Assembly: GCA_003971905.1 (NCBI GenBank)
Contig: RSEE01000076.1
Span: 62,001-126,000 of the forward strand
Reading direction: 5' to 3'
DNA length: 64,000 nucleotides
From: Moniliella sp. 'wahieum'
Lineage: Eukaryota; Basidiomycota; Moniliellomycetes; Moniliellales; Moniliellaceae
Part shown: in pieces, positions 35,215 through 46,670 of the stretch
Layout: each line of letters starts with the position of its first letter
How positions within the stretch are numbered: position 1 is the first letter of the stretch
Position numbers and translations under genes: made by a program
Notes under the pieces: model-generated
What the model was told of the DNA's origin: nothing
Database searches by the model: none
The model's input: only the letters and a program-made list of their open reading frames with translations

Positions 35215-37779
35215 TGCCCGCCGCCGCGCCCTGGCCGCCGCCGCCCGACCTGGACATGGACACGCTCGACGGCGCTCCCGCCGAGCACAGCCTCTTCTCC
35301 CCCGCCGAGTCTGTCCTCCTCGCCCGCTCCCTCCACGCCGTCGACCAGCTCGACCCTTTCGCCAGCCCTGCCGCCCCCGCCCCGCCCCCACCCCACCCAC
35401 CTCTGCCGCCCGCTCCCACCCGCCCTCCGCCGCCGCCTCCTCCCTCGACCCCGCCCGCCCCGCCCCGCCCGAACCCACCGGACGCGCTCCCACCGGCACC
35501 GGCCCACCCGCCTCCAGCTCCAGCTCCAGCTCCTTTCTCAGCTCCAACAACAACCCCGCCTTTCGCCAATGGCTCAGCAGCTTGACTGCCGACCCGCTCG
35601 TGCACCACATGGAACGGTACCAGGCCGCCCGACACTCCAGCCTTCGCCCCACGAGTCTGCTGATCCAAACCACGCGTCCAAGCCCAAGCCCTTCCCTCCG
35701 GCTTGGCCTTCCGCACCGGCCCATCTCCCTTCCTCTGCCTTTTCTCCCGCCCCTGCCCCTGCCCCTGCCCCGGCACCTGCACCCGAGCGAACCACCCAGT
35801 CCCCCTCGGCCACCGCCCCGCATTTGGGAGGATACGGATCGGACCCGCTCTGGCACCTGGCTCAAGTGAGTCAACTGCGCCAGATTGCCTCCCTCCCGTC
35901 TCCCCATGAGGGGGGGCGATCCACACCGGCCGCGTCAGCCGGTGCCGCCGGTGCATCCGGTTCGGGTCCCGCCCTGCACCTGGACATGCACCAGGTTCTG
36001 CATCTGTATCTGCGTCCGCAGCAGCAACGGGATCCACGTCCGCATCTGCTTCTCCGCATGGAATTTCCTCTTCCTCGGCATCCTACTCGCGCGGCGCCTT
36101 CTACCCTTCTTCATCTACTTCGGCGCTGCGCTACCCCCCGACGGAGGGACGGGGTACGGCGCGTCCGCGCTGGGTGGCACGCGGTCCGGCTCCCCCTTGC
36201 GCCCGGAAGCGTCGTTGGAACGTACATGGTCCTTGCTCGGGACCAAGTTTGGTAACAAATTGACTAGCTCCCATGTCTTTCCTTCTTCGCCTGATTTGAC
36301 CCGCCCAGCGTCCCACTACCACCCTTCGTCCGGATGGGAGAACGCCGCGGCGTCTTACCCTGCTCCCCGACCTGGCGACGTACCGAATGGCCCGCGTGCT
36401 AATGGCCCAGATAAACCACGACATTTACCTGGCTCTTTCCCCGGTCCGGGACAGGGACAGGGACAGGGTCAGGCACATGGACTGGGACTCGGGCCCGTAC
36501 CGCCTTCTGGGTCCTCAGGGCCCGGGGGACCGATGCCCCCACTTGGTCCGATCTCAGTTGCACCCCCCGCTGGCAATGGCAATGGCAATGGCAATGGCAA
36601 TGGCGCGAGCACGAATCCGAGCAGCGGGCTGTGTCCCCCAGGCGGGAGTGGAGCGACGGCTACGCGGTCTGAATCCAAAGACCCAGCTCGGAGCGGGGGA
36701 AGAACGCGGTGGTATTTGGTGCGACGGGGTGGAGGCCAGCGCAGTACGTGGACCCTACGCAGCGAGTGGTGGACGTATCGATTGTACCTGCTTCGGCATT
36801 TGGTCCGTTAGCTGCCCAGGCGCAAGCGGCGGGCTTTTGGTCCGATATGGAGTCGCAGTTGCAGCCCCATCTCAGTCGATTGGCTCTCCCTTTATCTACC
36901 ACTTCGGCTTCCAATCTCAATCCTACTTCCAACCCCAATTCCGATTCCAATCCCAGTTCGAATACTGTGGTATCCTCCATCCCGCCGCCGCTCGGGCGCC
37001 GACGAAGGGACGAAGATCGTGAGCCGGGGGTCTTGTTGACCGAGGCGGAAAAGAAAGCGAACCATATTGCTTCGGAGCAAAAACGTCGAACCAACATCAA
37101 ACGTGGGTACGAGGGCCTTTCTGCCCACGTACCGGCACTTCGCACTACCCCATCTACCTCCGCCCAGGACGGCCAGCAAGAACCAACCGGGAAGAAGAAG
37201 AGAACGCGGTGCGGGTGATAAACCAGCTGCCCCGTCAGAAGCTTATGTCTTGTCCAAGTGTACGTTTTGTTCTGTCTGTTCTGTTCTGTTCTATTCTGTT
37301 TTGTTTTGCTTTTTCGGTTCTTGGTTTTGAAAAGCAGACAAAGGGACAGGGATAGGGGCAAGAAACGGGGTGCCCACGTCCCGCCTCCCTATGCTTGTCC
37401 CTGTGCCCTGCTCTGCTGCTCTTCTGCGTTGTAACGAGGCACGGGACGAAAGACTGACCATGCGTTTTCTTTTTCTCTTTCTCTTTTTCTCTTGCTTTGA
37501 CTTTGACTTTGACTTTGATTTTGTCTTTGTCTTTCTGTCGGGTTCGTGTCGGGTTCGGGTTCGGGTTCGGGTTCTGGTCCTGGTTCCGGTTACGGCACGG
37601 ACCGTACCACTTGTCGACCCTTGGGCGATGTAGCACTGGAGTACATGCGAGACCAACTTGGCGTGCACGCTGCGCTACTTGCGCGTCGACGGGCCTTGCG
37701 CGCCGCCGTGGCACAAGCAGTAGGGTTCGATATCACCTTACCCCCCAATCCTGGACCTGACGCTCCACCACGTCACTAG
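35215..37779 (+). CDS. bHLH (leucine zipper-like) transcription factor
   Basis: Nuclear DNA-binding protein; the target pathway is unknown. A long low-complexity N-terminus (Pro-rich, then Gly-Gln, Gly-Asn and Asn-Pro-Ser repeats) leads to the basic region and helix 1, NHIASEQKRRTNIKRGYEGL. It has the His-x3-Glu-x2/3-Arg pattern of E-box binders. The loop ends in PSEAYVLSK; intron 37260-37633 (374 nt) splits helix 2; exon 2 gives LEYMRDQLGVHAALLARRRA and a short tail ending at 37779. The hydrophobic spacing continues past helix 2, suggesting a short zipper. Several missing bases are bridged, including one near 37207. About 730 residues. The start is the first ATG of an open frame and is less certain than the C-terminus. 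Confidence 0.75.
37540..37590 (+). repeat. GGGTTC hexamer run inside the bHLH intron
   Basis: Tandem GGGTTC units near the 3' half of the intron, preceded by a TTGACT hexamer run (about 37495-37520). They add much of the length of this unusually long intron. The unit resembles but is not the fungal telomere repeat TTAGGG. Confidence 0.8.
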
Positions 37780-38802
37780 TATACTCTGCTTCGTTCCCCC
37801 CCCCCCCTGCGTATCCTACCCCCGTTTCCCTTGGTTCCACGCGTTGCACTCTTCCCACTCCGTGCGTGGTATATGGGGCTTGTCCGGCGTACGCGGCGGG
37901 CGTTCCTCCCACTCCTTGCGCCCCTTTAGGGTGGGATGGTACCTCGCATACAGGAGAACGGTCAGGTTTAGGTGAACCCTGATAGTGCTTTGGATTTGGA
38001 CCTGGATCTGGATCTGGATTTGGATTTGGATTTGGATGGCCATGGCCCCGACCCTGGCCGGTTGGTTCGAGGGCAGTTGCTTCCCCCCCCCCTCCCAAAC
38101 GCTCTGCTTATTTTGCTATTTCTCCTCCTACTCCTCCTACTCCTCCTCCTCCTCCTCCTCCTGCTCGTGCTCGTGCTCGTGCTCGTGTTCGTGGTACGGG
38201 CTCGGGACGTGGCTGCCGCATGACACTTTCCCCTCCTAATAGGTCCGCAATTGTATTGTATGTCCTGTTATGTCCTGCTCTATCCTGTCCTGCTCTGTCC
38301 TGTCCCGCACACGGCACACGGACATGGCACAAGCACAGCTGTCTCCCGGCGTGAGCAGGGCAGCGGGACCGGTCCATGGTTAAATGACCAGGCCTCAGAC
38401 CTGAGATCAGGCCTCAGGCCTCAGACCCCCCCTTGAGAGCCACCAAGTTGAACCAGAGCAGTAGCTCAGGTCTCGGGTACAGGTTGTGGGCGCGTCGGCG
38501 CTCGTGCACGCGCTACCGGTTCTATAGCGTACGGTACCATTGAAGGACCACCGCGTAGATATATCGAGGAATACGCGCGCTGGTGCAAACAGGTGGAATC
38601 AGGACGTGCACCTGGCACTGAGTACTCATGATCGTCATGCGTAATGCGTAATGCAATGGCCACAGAGGGACCAATGGTTGAGACTCCACGCACCCCTTCT
38701 ACAGACTATATTGTTGCTACTTCTGTATTTGTATTGTTGTGGCACACGGCACTGTGCGTCGATTGTCCGAGTAGGCCTCCAAAAAAACAAAAAAAAAAAA
38801 GG
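37780..38802. other. Spacer with hexamer and triplet repeats
   Basis: About 1 kb between the bHLH stop and tRNA-Gly. It has a GGATTT/GGATCT hexamer run (37992-38036), CTCCTC then GTGCTC runs (38125-38195), TGTCCTGCTC-like pentamers (38260-38310) and a GGCCTCAG palindrome cluster (38390-38425). No gene is supported. Confidence 0.6.
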
Positions 38803-38899
38803 TGCGGCCGCCGGGAATCGAACCCGAACCTTCAGCTGCCCCTGCTGGTGCTTGCACGCAACGTGGAAGGCTAAAATTCTACCTTTAAACTACAGCCGC
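38803..38899 (-). tRNA. tRNA-Gly(UCC) with a 26-nt intron
   Basis: The acceptor stem GCGGCTG pairs with CGGCCGC (one T-G pair), the discriminator is A, and the T arm is TCGGG-TTCGATT-CCCGG. The anticodon loop is CTTCCA plus A38 with anticodon TCC, and anticodon stem TTAGC pairs with GCTGA. A 26-nt intron sits between positions 37 and 38. Without it the tRNA is 71 nt, the normal tRNA-Gly size. A 10-base T run follows on the sense strand (38791-38800), a pol III terminator. Confidence 0.93.
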
Positions 38900-39654
38900 T
38901 TTGTTTGACGAGACGGTACCTATTTGAAGTAAAGATAAGCGCTATGTTGCTCCCACGCCATGCTTGTCTCGCTTGACCGCTTGACCCGCTTGACTCGCTT
39001 GACCCAGCGGACTACCCCTTTGCCGTACCTGGGCTACCACAATCAACCAGACAAGGCCGAACCCTTGGAGTGATCCAACTACAACAAAAGAAACTGTCTT
39101 CCCGGATCAAGCCCCACACCACCACGCTCCTACCCATGTATCGAACATTCAGCCTGAACCAGGGTTGGGGATCCAAAAGGAAGAAGAGGGGCTGCGGTCA
39201 GACGGGAGAAAACGAGGTTATGGCTTTGTCTAAATCTAGATCGGGTCGCGACCCAGTACTGAGTCCTGAGCTGGGTACGTTCAGCTACCGAGGGAAGCGT
39301 ACATCGGTCCACCTCGTGGCTGCGATATGGTGGAGGTACAAGCCAGGCCCGTCAGGCACATGCACCCCGCCTTGTACAGCGGGCCAGAAGCCAGGCGGGT
39401 CTCACAGGCGCGGAGGGCGGTAGAGGCGCCAGTATCCCCCGAGTACAGTAGGAACGCATGAGGCAAGACAGTATCCAAATAAGTCAAGTACGGGGTCCTT
39501 GGAAACAGAAAAAATGGGTATGGGCCATGGGGTGGAAGGATGGAGCAACAGAGATCCGATCCGATCCGATACAATGCCATCCGATCCGATCCGATAGGAT
39601 AGGATACGATAGGATACATACGGTACGAGACACAAGGCAACCGAACCGAGGGTG
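38900..39654. other. Spacer between tRNA-Gly and the DUF1640 gene
   Basis: No gene supported. It holds CGCTTGAC tandem units (38970-39003) and a GATCC/GATAG pentamer array (39555-39615) just downstream of the DUF1640 gene's stop. Confidence 0.55.
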
Positions 39655-40078
39655 TCAGGTAAACATGCGCAAGTACGCCAACAACAACGCTGCCGCGCCC
39701 GTCGTGACCCCAAACAAGTACTGCAGCGGGTTCCAAGGGCAAACGATTCCACCCCCACACGTTAGCGGACCATGGGACTGGAGAAGAGAGCAGGTATGGA
39801 AGGAGAATAGGAAGGGGGAGGAGGAGGGCAAAAAAAGGAAAACAAGAAAAAAAAGAAGAAAAAGACGTACTTGCATGACACTGAATCTGGCACTTTGAAT
39901 CTCGGTTCTCAGCTGCGCAATCTCAGCTTCGATTCGGGTTTCAATCTCTTTGATCTTGAGCGCATGAACTGACGATTCGTCTCGGATGCGGCCTGGGTTA
40001 CGAGACGACGACCGCCAACGCAGCAAGGTTAGCACATGGTACCCACACACGCCCCACCTCAGCGCCCCAGCGCCAGAA

Positions 40079-40124
<46 letters not shown>

Positions 40125-40586
40125 GTACGTACCCTTTTCCAGATTGAGGTCCAGTCTCACTCCAGCCTGGGTACGATTGATATCTTCGCGCAACTTGACC
40201 TTGACACGATCAATGTCGCTCATCAGACGTTCGTGGGCCGTCTTCATCACTGCAAAATCGTTGTGCTCCAACAACTGCATCTCCGACTTGAGCTGAGCAA
40301 AGTCCGTCTTTCGTGCCAACTGCCACTTGGCCGCCTCGGGTCGCGATACCAAGTCCCGCTCGACCGTGGCAAAACTATCGTTGATCGTGTCGCGCAAAGC
40401 CGAGGCAAGCGCATCCGCTTGCTTGGCCGCCACGCCAGCCTGCTGCAGACGCGCAACCAGACGCGCCGTGTCGTACGGCGCAGTTCCGTGGCCTTCCCAT
40501 CCCGAGGCACTGGTGTGCAGCTGCGCAGAGCCGAGGCGCGGCACGGACGTCGAAGCTAGCCGGCGCGCAAGGAGCGAGGCGGACAT
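39655..40586 (-). CDS. DUF1640/CCDC90 mitochondrial coiled-coil protein (Fmp32-like)
   Basis: Member of the family of yeast Fmp32 and animal MCUR1/CCDC90B, inner-membrane proteins tied to cytochrome oxidase assembly and the calcium uniporter; which role applies here is not shown. It has an Arg/Ser-rich presequence MSASLLARRLASTSVPRL, then the head (YDTARLVARLQQAGV...QADAL) and a long coiled coil (DRVKVKLREDINRTQAGVRL, ALKIKEIETRIEAEIAQLRT). It ends with one membrane segment and LRMFT. Exons are 40133-40586, 39871-39992 and 39655-39720, all joining in frame to 213 residues with no missing base. Both introns start GTACGT. The AG microsatellite lies in intron 1. Confidence 0.88.
40083..40120 (+). 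repeat. AG dinucleotide microsatellite in intron 1
   Basis: About 18 AG units (CT on the gene's sense strand), inside intron 39993-40132 of the DUF1640 gene and ending about 12 nt from the donor. A CT-rich tract this close to a donor could act on splicing, but that is inference. Confidence 0.9.
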
Positions 40587-40881
40587 GGTGGTGGTCCGGG
40601 CGTCGGTTGTCGGTTGCACCCGGGCAGACGTGGCGGATGGATGATCGCGATGATTGGTTGGCCGACCGACCGATCGGCGGAGGGCTCGATGGATGGATTG
40701 CGTTTGAAACTTGAACGCACCGAAGACGGCCATTTTTTTTTGCTAGACCAAGTCAGTTAGGTGATGCTGGCTGGCCTTTGGCGACATCAACTGGCTGGCC
40801 TTCTTCCTCCTCAAGCGGGTCAGGACGCGAGGCAACCACCACCTCCCCCCCACTGCGCACACGCACAAGCACGGCACAGCC
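40587..40881. promoter_or_regulatory. Divergent promoter, DUF1640 and RIT1 genes
   Basis: 295 bp between the two inferred start codons, which point away from each other. No TATA box is seen. Alternative in-frame ATGs exist on both sides (40733 for the DUF1640 gene, 40761 for RIT1). Confidence 0.5.
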
Positions 40882-42614
40882 ATGGCGATGTTGGCGGGCT
40901 GAGCCGCAACCAACTCGACAAGTTGGCCGCCGCCGAGATCCGCAAGATCTCCCGCACGCCCTCCCACCGGCTCCTGTCGATCGAAGAGGATGCCCTCTTC
41001 GTGCGTCGCATCGCCCAGCACTGGCCGCACCTCGCCCTCGTAGCCAACCTGCGCTGTGGCGCTTGGTATACCCCGCCCAAGCTCACCTCGGCCACAAGCT
41101 ACTTCAAGTCGACCGACGGCCACACCAACCAATGGTCATTTTCCCTCAAGCGCAACAATCTCCACTCCTGCCCCTTCTCACCCACGCAGGCGGACTGATC
41201 ATTGCTGACTCGACCCGCCGCGGTAAAAAGTTGCCCGATGCACTGAGCAAGACGATCCCCATTTGGTGTGCTGTGCTCAACGCTGCATCGTCCAAGTTGT
41301 ATGGCACGCACTGGCCCGATGCTGGCCTGCATACTTCGGCGGAAGCAGTGAGCGCCAGTGAGCATGCCCAGATCCAGGCCAAGATCGATTCCTGGGCCGA
41401 AAGTTTGCTCGCGTCGGATTTGACGGTGCCAAAGCTGACCAAACCGCTTCGTCCGCTTTTTCTCACGCCCAGCTCGTTGGACGCACTGCCGGACTTGAGC
41501 CACATCGCGTTTGCCCCGGTCGTGTGCCTCTCGGTGTCGCGTCCAACAAGAGGGGGGATGGCTTACGCCCATTCCTCCAGCATGCCAGGAAGGACGTTTG
41601 TCTACATGCAAGGCGCTGGGGATGATCATGAGAATTGGGCCTTGGGGTTGACCCCGGCAGCTTGGTGGGACGAGCAGAACCATACCGCTCTCCTTGAGGC
41701 CAAGGACGATGAGATGCAGCACTTGATCCGCGGTCTTGCTGATCAGGCCAAGGGGAACGAATGGTTTGTTCCCACCCTGGCTGCCGAGCAGGAACCCAGT
41801 TCTTCCGCCTTCAAGGAATCGAGGGAACCTTGACGTCATTGCCTTGTCCTTCGCCGGGGCAGCACGTTGGAACAAGATCAACAGCAGCACCCAACCGCCG
41901 GCTTGATCATTCGCGTGGACGATCCCTTCGACCCCGAACTCTCCGACACACTGCGAACCTTGTCCATCAAAGCGAAGAACCAACATGGCGAAGCTTCTAC
42001 CTCTCCCAACCCACAGCCGAACGTGCTTTCTCTCGGGTTGCCACTAGGCAAGCGAAGCCTGCCCAAGTTTAACTCGGCGTTACGAAGCGTGATTGTGCGT
42101 GAGACTCCTCCCGTCTTTCTGGCTGCCTGGGACGACAATACTAACCAACGTAACCTTACTCTTGGTGGTGTGCGCACGCACAGACCCGTACGGAGCAAGC
42201 TTTGGTTGCAGGTCAGGTGGACTTGACTCTAGGCAGGGGATCGTCGTTTCCTCTCTGTCGCCTAGTAGCGTGCACGCGGCCGGGGCGATCTACGTGGCGT
42301 TGTTGGCGCTGTTGCTCAACGAGCATCGGGTTCCTGTGGTGCCTGGGCTAGCTACCTCCCAGTCCCGCTCCACGCCCGGGAACGATTCAGATTCCGATCC
42401 GGATGCAGATTCGGATTCGGATTCGGATCCCGATGCGGATCCGATCATTGATGCGTTGGCGGAGCATGCTTCTACATTGACCAAAGACTCGATCCGCAGG
42501 AGGCTCCAATGGATGCTCTCTGATCCAGCTCTTCACCCTGTGGTCGGGAGCGCAGGCCCGGCACGCGCTTGGCTCAACCGGGTGAACGAGGTGCTGCTCA
42601 GTAGCCAACTGTAA
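40882..42614 (+). CDS. RIT1: tRNA A64 2'-O-ribosylphosphate transferase (RIT1)
   Basis: Enzyme that adds ribosyl-phosphate to A64 of initiator tRNA-Met so that it is kept out of elongation; found in fungi and plants. The start MAMLAG leads to RNQLDKLAAAEIRKISRT, then LLSIEEDALFVRRIAQHWP and FKSTDGHTNQWSFSLKR. The conserved DSTRRGKKLPDALSKTIPIW follows, then PVVCLSVSRP and YMQGAGDDHENWALGLTP. The C-terminal phosphatase-like domain has SSLSPSSVHAAGAIYVALLA and ends TKDSIRRRLQWML...LLSSQL. An acidic Asp-Ser/Pro-Asp repeat insert (42386-42445) sits inside that domain. Missing bases near 40900, 41152, 41830 and 42120 are bridged. It converges on the amidase gene. Confidence 0.88.
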
Positions 42615-42951
42615 TCCAATATGATACCACCCAGAAGCCTGGATCGCGCGCTGCTGCGGCCCCACAAACACCTTTGTTGGTGGGAAAGGGCGAGACGGGG
42701 ATGCGATGGGTGAGAACTGGCATGGACAAGGAGAATGTTGGGTGTTGGTATGGATGGACCTGGACCTGGACCCTTGTGCCAAGGGGTTGCCCCTTCCTGC
42801 TGTGCCAGGCCACATGACAACTGAATCGACTATACAAATTCTTTGCTCTGTGCTACCCCCTCTGCCGTGACGCACGATTCGTACGCATTATGAATCCCCA
42901 CCCTTCCCACGTGGACGGCCTGATGCCCCAGCCATGTGCAGAAGGGAATAA
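42615..42951. other. Short convergent spacer, RIT1 and amidase
   Basis: 337 bp between two stops, holding both 3' ends. A GGACCT hexamer run (42757-42775) is present. No gene. Confidence 0.6.
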
Positions 42952-44411
42952 TTAGAGATGGGCCTGGGCAGGCTGGTACAACGGATGCAGCTCATACAGC
43001 AGAGCCAACAATGTCCCGTCTTCCCCCTTGGCGCCAGCACTTGGATCCCCGCGGGCTTGTCGGGGTTGTCATGCAGAAAGCCAATGGGAACATTGACCGC
43101 GGGCACGCCGGCCATCGAGGCAGGCACCACCACTTCCATCCAACGATGGTAGGTGTCCATCGTGCGTCCCGCCACCTCCTTCGGCCAGTCCCACTCTTTG
43201 GGAAACGGCCAGGTTTGCGTACTGGGCAAAACAACAAAGTCGTACTGATCAAACAAGCGGAGCAGCGTACGCCACCACTTGGTTCGTACCCGGTTCGCCG
43301 CCCCTACCTCGTCAGCGTCACCTTCAACCCTTGCTCCACTTCCCAATTGAGTTCGGGCTTGCAGTGTTCACGCCGTTGCGCCTCGCTCAGCCCCAACGCG
43401 CGCACCGTCGACAAGACCGACACGTGCCGCAGCGTCGTCCAGGCGGTCCAGAGCGCATCAAAGTCAAATGCGACCGTGACGGGGTGAACGTCGACGGGGC
43501 GGGCGAGGGCAGCCATGCGATCCGTTTGGGACTGGGCAAAGGCAAGCAGGTCCGGCTCGATGGCCAAGTGGCCACCTAGGTCTCCCAACCAGCCCACCTT
43601 GAGTCGCGGCGGTAACACGTCTTGGGATGGGCCGGGGCAGACTGTACGGGTTACGTTTCTCGGGCCCGGCCATGACACGGAACAGCAGTTCCAAGTCGGC
43701 GGGCGTGCGGGCCATAGGGCCATTGACAGCAAACGAAGGTGTGAACAGGTCGCCTGCACCGGGTTGGAGGGGACCACGTCGGTGCTCGGCCGGAACCCGT
43801 ACACTTGGTTCCACGCCGCCGGGTTGCGCAGCGAGCCCATCGCGTCCGACCCATCTGCCAGAGGGAGCATGTGCCGGGCCAAGGCGACCGCCGCCCCGCC
43901 CGAGCTGCCGCCAGGAGACAGGCGGGGGTTGAACGCGTTGCCGGTGCGGCCCCAGACGCGGCTGTAGGTGTGCGAGCCCAGGCCGAGTTCGGGACAGGTG
44001 GTACGGGCAGGAAGATGGCGCCAGCGCGGCGGAGACGGGCGACGAACAGCTCGTCGCGCCGGTCACGCGGTCGGCAAAGACGGAGCAGCCAAGGGTGGTG
44101 CGCATGCCCTGGACGGGGGGGATGTCCTTGGGCGCCATGGGGATGCCGTGCAGCGGGCCGAGCCACGTGCCGGCGTCGAGGAGGCGGTCGTGGGCGTCGG
44201 CGTCGGCGAGGAGCTGGGTGGTGGGGCGGAAGGCGACGAGCGCGGTGACGTCGGCGTTGGCGGTGTGGATGTGGTCGAGGTAGGCCTGCATGACCTGCCG
44301 GCAGCTGAGCCGGCGGGTGCGGATGGCGCGGCTGAGCTCGACGGCGCTGAGCGCAGGGATGGGGGGGCGGGCGCGCGCGGCGGCATGGCGGTGATAAGAT
44401 TGGAGAAGCAT
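42952..44411 (-). CDS. Amidase-signature family hydrolase
   Basis: Ser-cisSer-Lys amidase; the substrate is unknown. The start MLLQSYHRHAAARARPPIPA is followed by PLHGIPMAPKDIPP with the catalytic Lys. Then come GLGSHTYSRVWG, GGSSGGAAVALA with the cis-Ser and DGSDAMGSLRNPAAWN with the nucleophile Ser. Near the end there are VLPSTQTWPFPKEWDWP and PASMAGVPAVNVPIGF. The protein ends YELHPLYQPAQAHL with TAA 42952-42954. Breaks near 44030, 43930, 43660, 43480 and 43030 fit missing bases. About 487 residues, typical of single-domain fungal amidases. No signal peptide or membrane segment is clear. It shares a 145-bp divergent promoter with DPH1. Confidence 0.9.
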
Positions 44412-44556
44412 TCTATTTGTGGGGGCGTATCAGGCGGGGCGCACCACACGTGACTGGGCGGAACCCCCGCCCCGTTCCGCCGCCCGACGCCGGCCTGATT
44501 TTTTTTCGCGGCGCCTTTACGCTTCATGCTCCCCCCACTAACCCACCGCCGCTGCC
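44412..44556. promoter_or_regulatory. 145-bp divergent promoter, amidase and DPH1
   Basis: The whole gap between two divergent start codons. It is GC-rich with CACGTGAC (44449-44456), an E-box type site, and no TATA box. Confidence 0.6.
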
Positions 44557-46465
44557 ATGGCCGCCCCCGCCGCCACGACGCTGATGAGCGTCGCCGGCGT
44601 GCCCGCCGACGTGCTCCACGACGAGGAGCTCAACACCGCCATCGCGCCGTCCTGCCCGCCGCCTACAACTTTGAGATCCCAAGAGCGTCCACCACATCCG
44701 CACCCACGCCGCCACCAGCGTCGCGCTCCAGATGCCCGAGGGCCTCACCCTCTGGGCCACCGCCATCGCCGACATCCTCGAGCGCTTCACCGGCGCACAG
44801 ATGACCATCATGGGCGACGTCACGTATGGCGCATGCTGCGTCGACGACTACACTGCCCTGGCGCTCGGGTGCGACCTGCTCATCCATTATGGCCACTCGT
44901 GCCTCGTGCCCGTCGACCAGACCCGCATCCGCACGCTCTACGTCTTTGTTGAGATCGCCCTCGATCCCATCCACCTCGCCCACACTGTTCGTGCCAACTT
45001 CCCTGCCGAGCGCCAACGATTCCGCGAGGCCATCCTCGGCGCCCCTGCTCTCCCCGCTGCCGCGCGACCCCAGCTCGACATCTCCCTCGAGGTGGGCAGC
45101 AGCGAGCCAAAGGAACATGCTTCTGCCTCTGCCTCTACCTCTGCCCCGCGCACCCACTTGGCCTTGGTGGGCACGGTCCAATTCATCTCGGCCGTGCAGC
45201 AGCTGTACGACGCACTGGTCCAACCTCTCGTGCTCCCTGATCTGCCGCAGCAGACGGCGCAGCTGCGCATCACTGCCGCCGAGGCCGATCCGGGCTGTGC
45301 GCCCGCGTCAGGGGAACAGGACAGTGTGGTTGCCGGATTGAGCACTGGCGCATACCAAGTCACCATTCCCCAGATCAAGCCGCTCCCCAGGCGAGGTGTT
45401 GGGCTGCACAAGTCCTCGTCTCGATGCCAGCACCGTCGATGCGATCTTGTACGTGGGCGATGGCCGCTTTCACCTGGAGAGCATCATGATTGCCAATCCT
45501 CGTATCCCTGCCTTCCGATACGACCCCTATACCAAACGATTCATGCGGGAACTCTATGACCACGCCTCGATGCGCCATGTCCGCTCCGATGCGGTCCGCA
45601 CAGCCCAGCACTCCCTCGCTGCCTTTTCCACGCCTTCTCATTCGCCATTGGCATCACCTTCTTCCCCACCCTCCCCGCCCCCTCCTCCACCGAGACCGAC
45701 GCTTCCCCTACCTCGACCCACCTCGCTCCTCCACCTTGCTCCTCCCCTGTCTCCCCACCTGCTCCCGCTTGGGCCGTCGTATTAGGCACGCTGGGACGCC
45801 AAGGCTCAGTCAAAGTCTTGGACCACATTCGCACCTTACTAGCTACCTACCATCCCTCTGGACGGCCGACCCAGTGCCCATTCCCTCGATTCCTATTCTG
45901 CTCTCGGAATTGTCACCACAAAAGCTTTCGCTGTTTGGCGCGCACATCGCGACGTATGTCCAGACATCTTGCCCACGCCTATCGATCGATTGGGGCGGCG
46001 CGTTCCCCAAACCGCTCTTGTCGCCCTACGAGGCGGCGGTTGCCCTGGGTGTCACGCAGGGGTGGAACGAGCGGGTGAGCGGGTTGGGCATGCAACGTAA
46101 ACCGTTGGCAGTGGCTGCGACCACGGTGGAGGATGCACCCCAGTCCAAGTCCCCTTCGTTGTCGCCTGCCCCAGGTCCAGGTCCAGGTCCAGCCTCTGCG
46201 CCTGCGCCTGCGCCTTCGTCGGGAGGCCCAGAAGCAGAAGCAGACGCAGGACCCAGACTGGGGCGATTACCCCATGGACTTTTACGCCAACGAGTCGCGC
46301 GGCCCATGGACGCCGCGGCACGGCATGCAGATTCGCAGGCCGCGCGGCACTAAAAACGGGACCTCGAACCTGGCCATCTTGAAACGGACCAAAGCCAAGT
46401 TGGCCGCACAGCAAGCCGCAGCGGCGGCCGCCGCTGCCCAAGATCCCCCGGCTCCCACTGCATAG
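44557..46465 (+). CDS. DPH1: Diphthamide synthesis subunit DPH1
   Basis: Catalytic subunit of the DPH1-DPH2 4Fe-4S enzyme that uses SAM to begin diphthamide formation on elongation factor 2. The conserved parts are YNFEIPKS-like sequence, VALQMPEGL and the first cluster Cys in [12 protein letters not shown]. The second is in LGCTSPRLD and the third in [11 protein letters not shown]; all three iron-sulphur ligands are present. [13 protein letters not shown] and [18 protein letters not shown] are also typical. It ends with the family's [10 protein letters not shown] block and an Ala-rich tail to TAG 46463-46465. Ser/Pro-rich inserts (about 45110-45150 and 45640-45770) make it longer (about 635 residues) than the yeast protein. 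Missing bases near 44650, 44690, 45395 and 45640 are bridged. No intron is evident. Confidence 0.92.
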
Positions 46466-46599
46466 TCCTATCTACTCCTCTACTCGTACTGCCCTCCCAG
46501 GGAGAGTCCGAGCCTTTAGCCTTTAGCCTTTAGCCTTAGGGTCTCGGACTTGGATCCCACCAGTGGTTTATATGTCATGGCACGTAGATAAAGTAGAGT

Positions 46600-46670
46600 A
46601 GGTGGGGTCTTGGTTATTCGTCTTGGTTATTTGTCTGGTTATCATCTTGGTTATTCATCTTGGTTATTCG
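46600..46670 (-). repeat. CTTGGTTATTCGT-type tandem repeat at the AIM25 3' end
   Basis: Four to five imperfect copies of a 12-13 base unit (variants of TCTTGGTTATTCG). The run covers the AIM25 stop codon region and its 3' flank in the short gap to the converging DPH1 gene. Confidence 0.75.

Noticed and set aside
37540-37590. Internal telomere repeat
   Set aside because: The unit is GGGTTC, not TTAGGG, and it lies in an intron among other hexamer runs.
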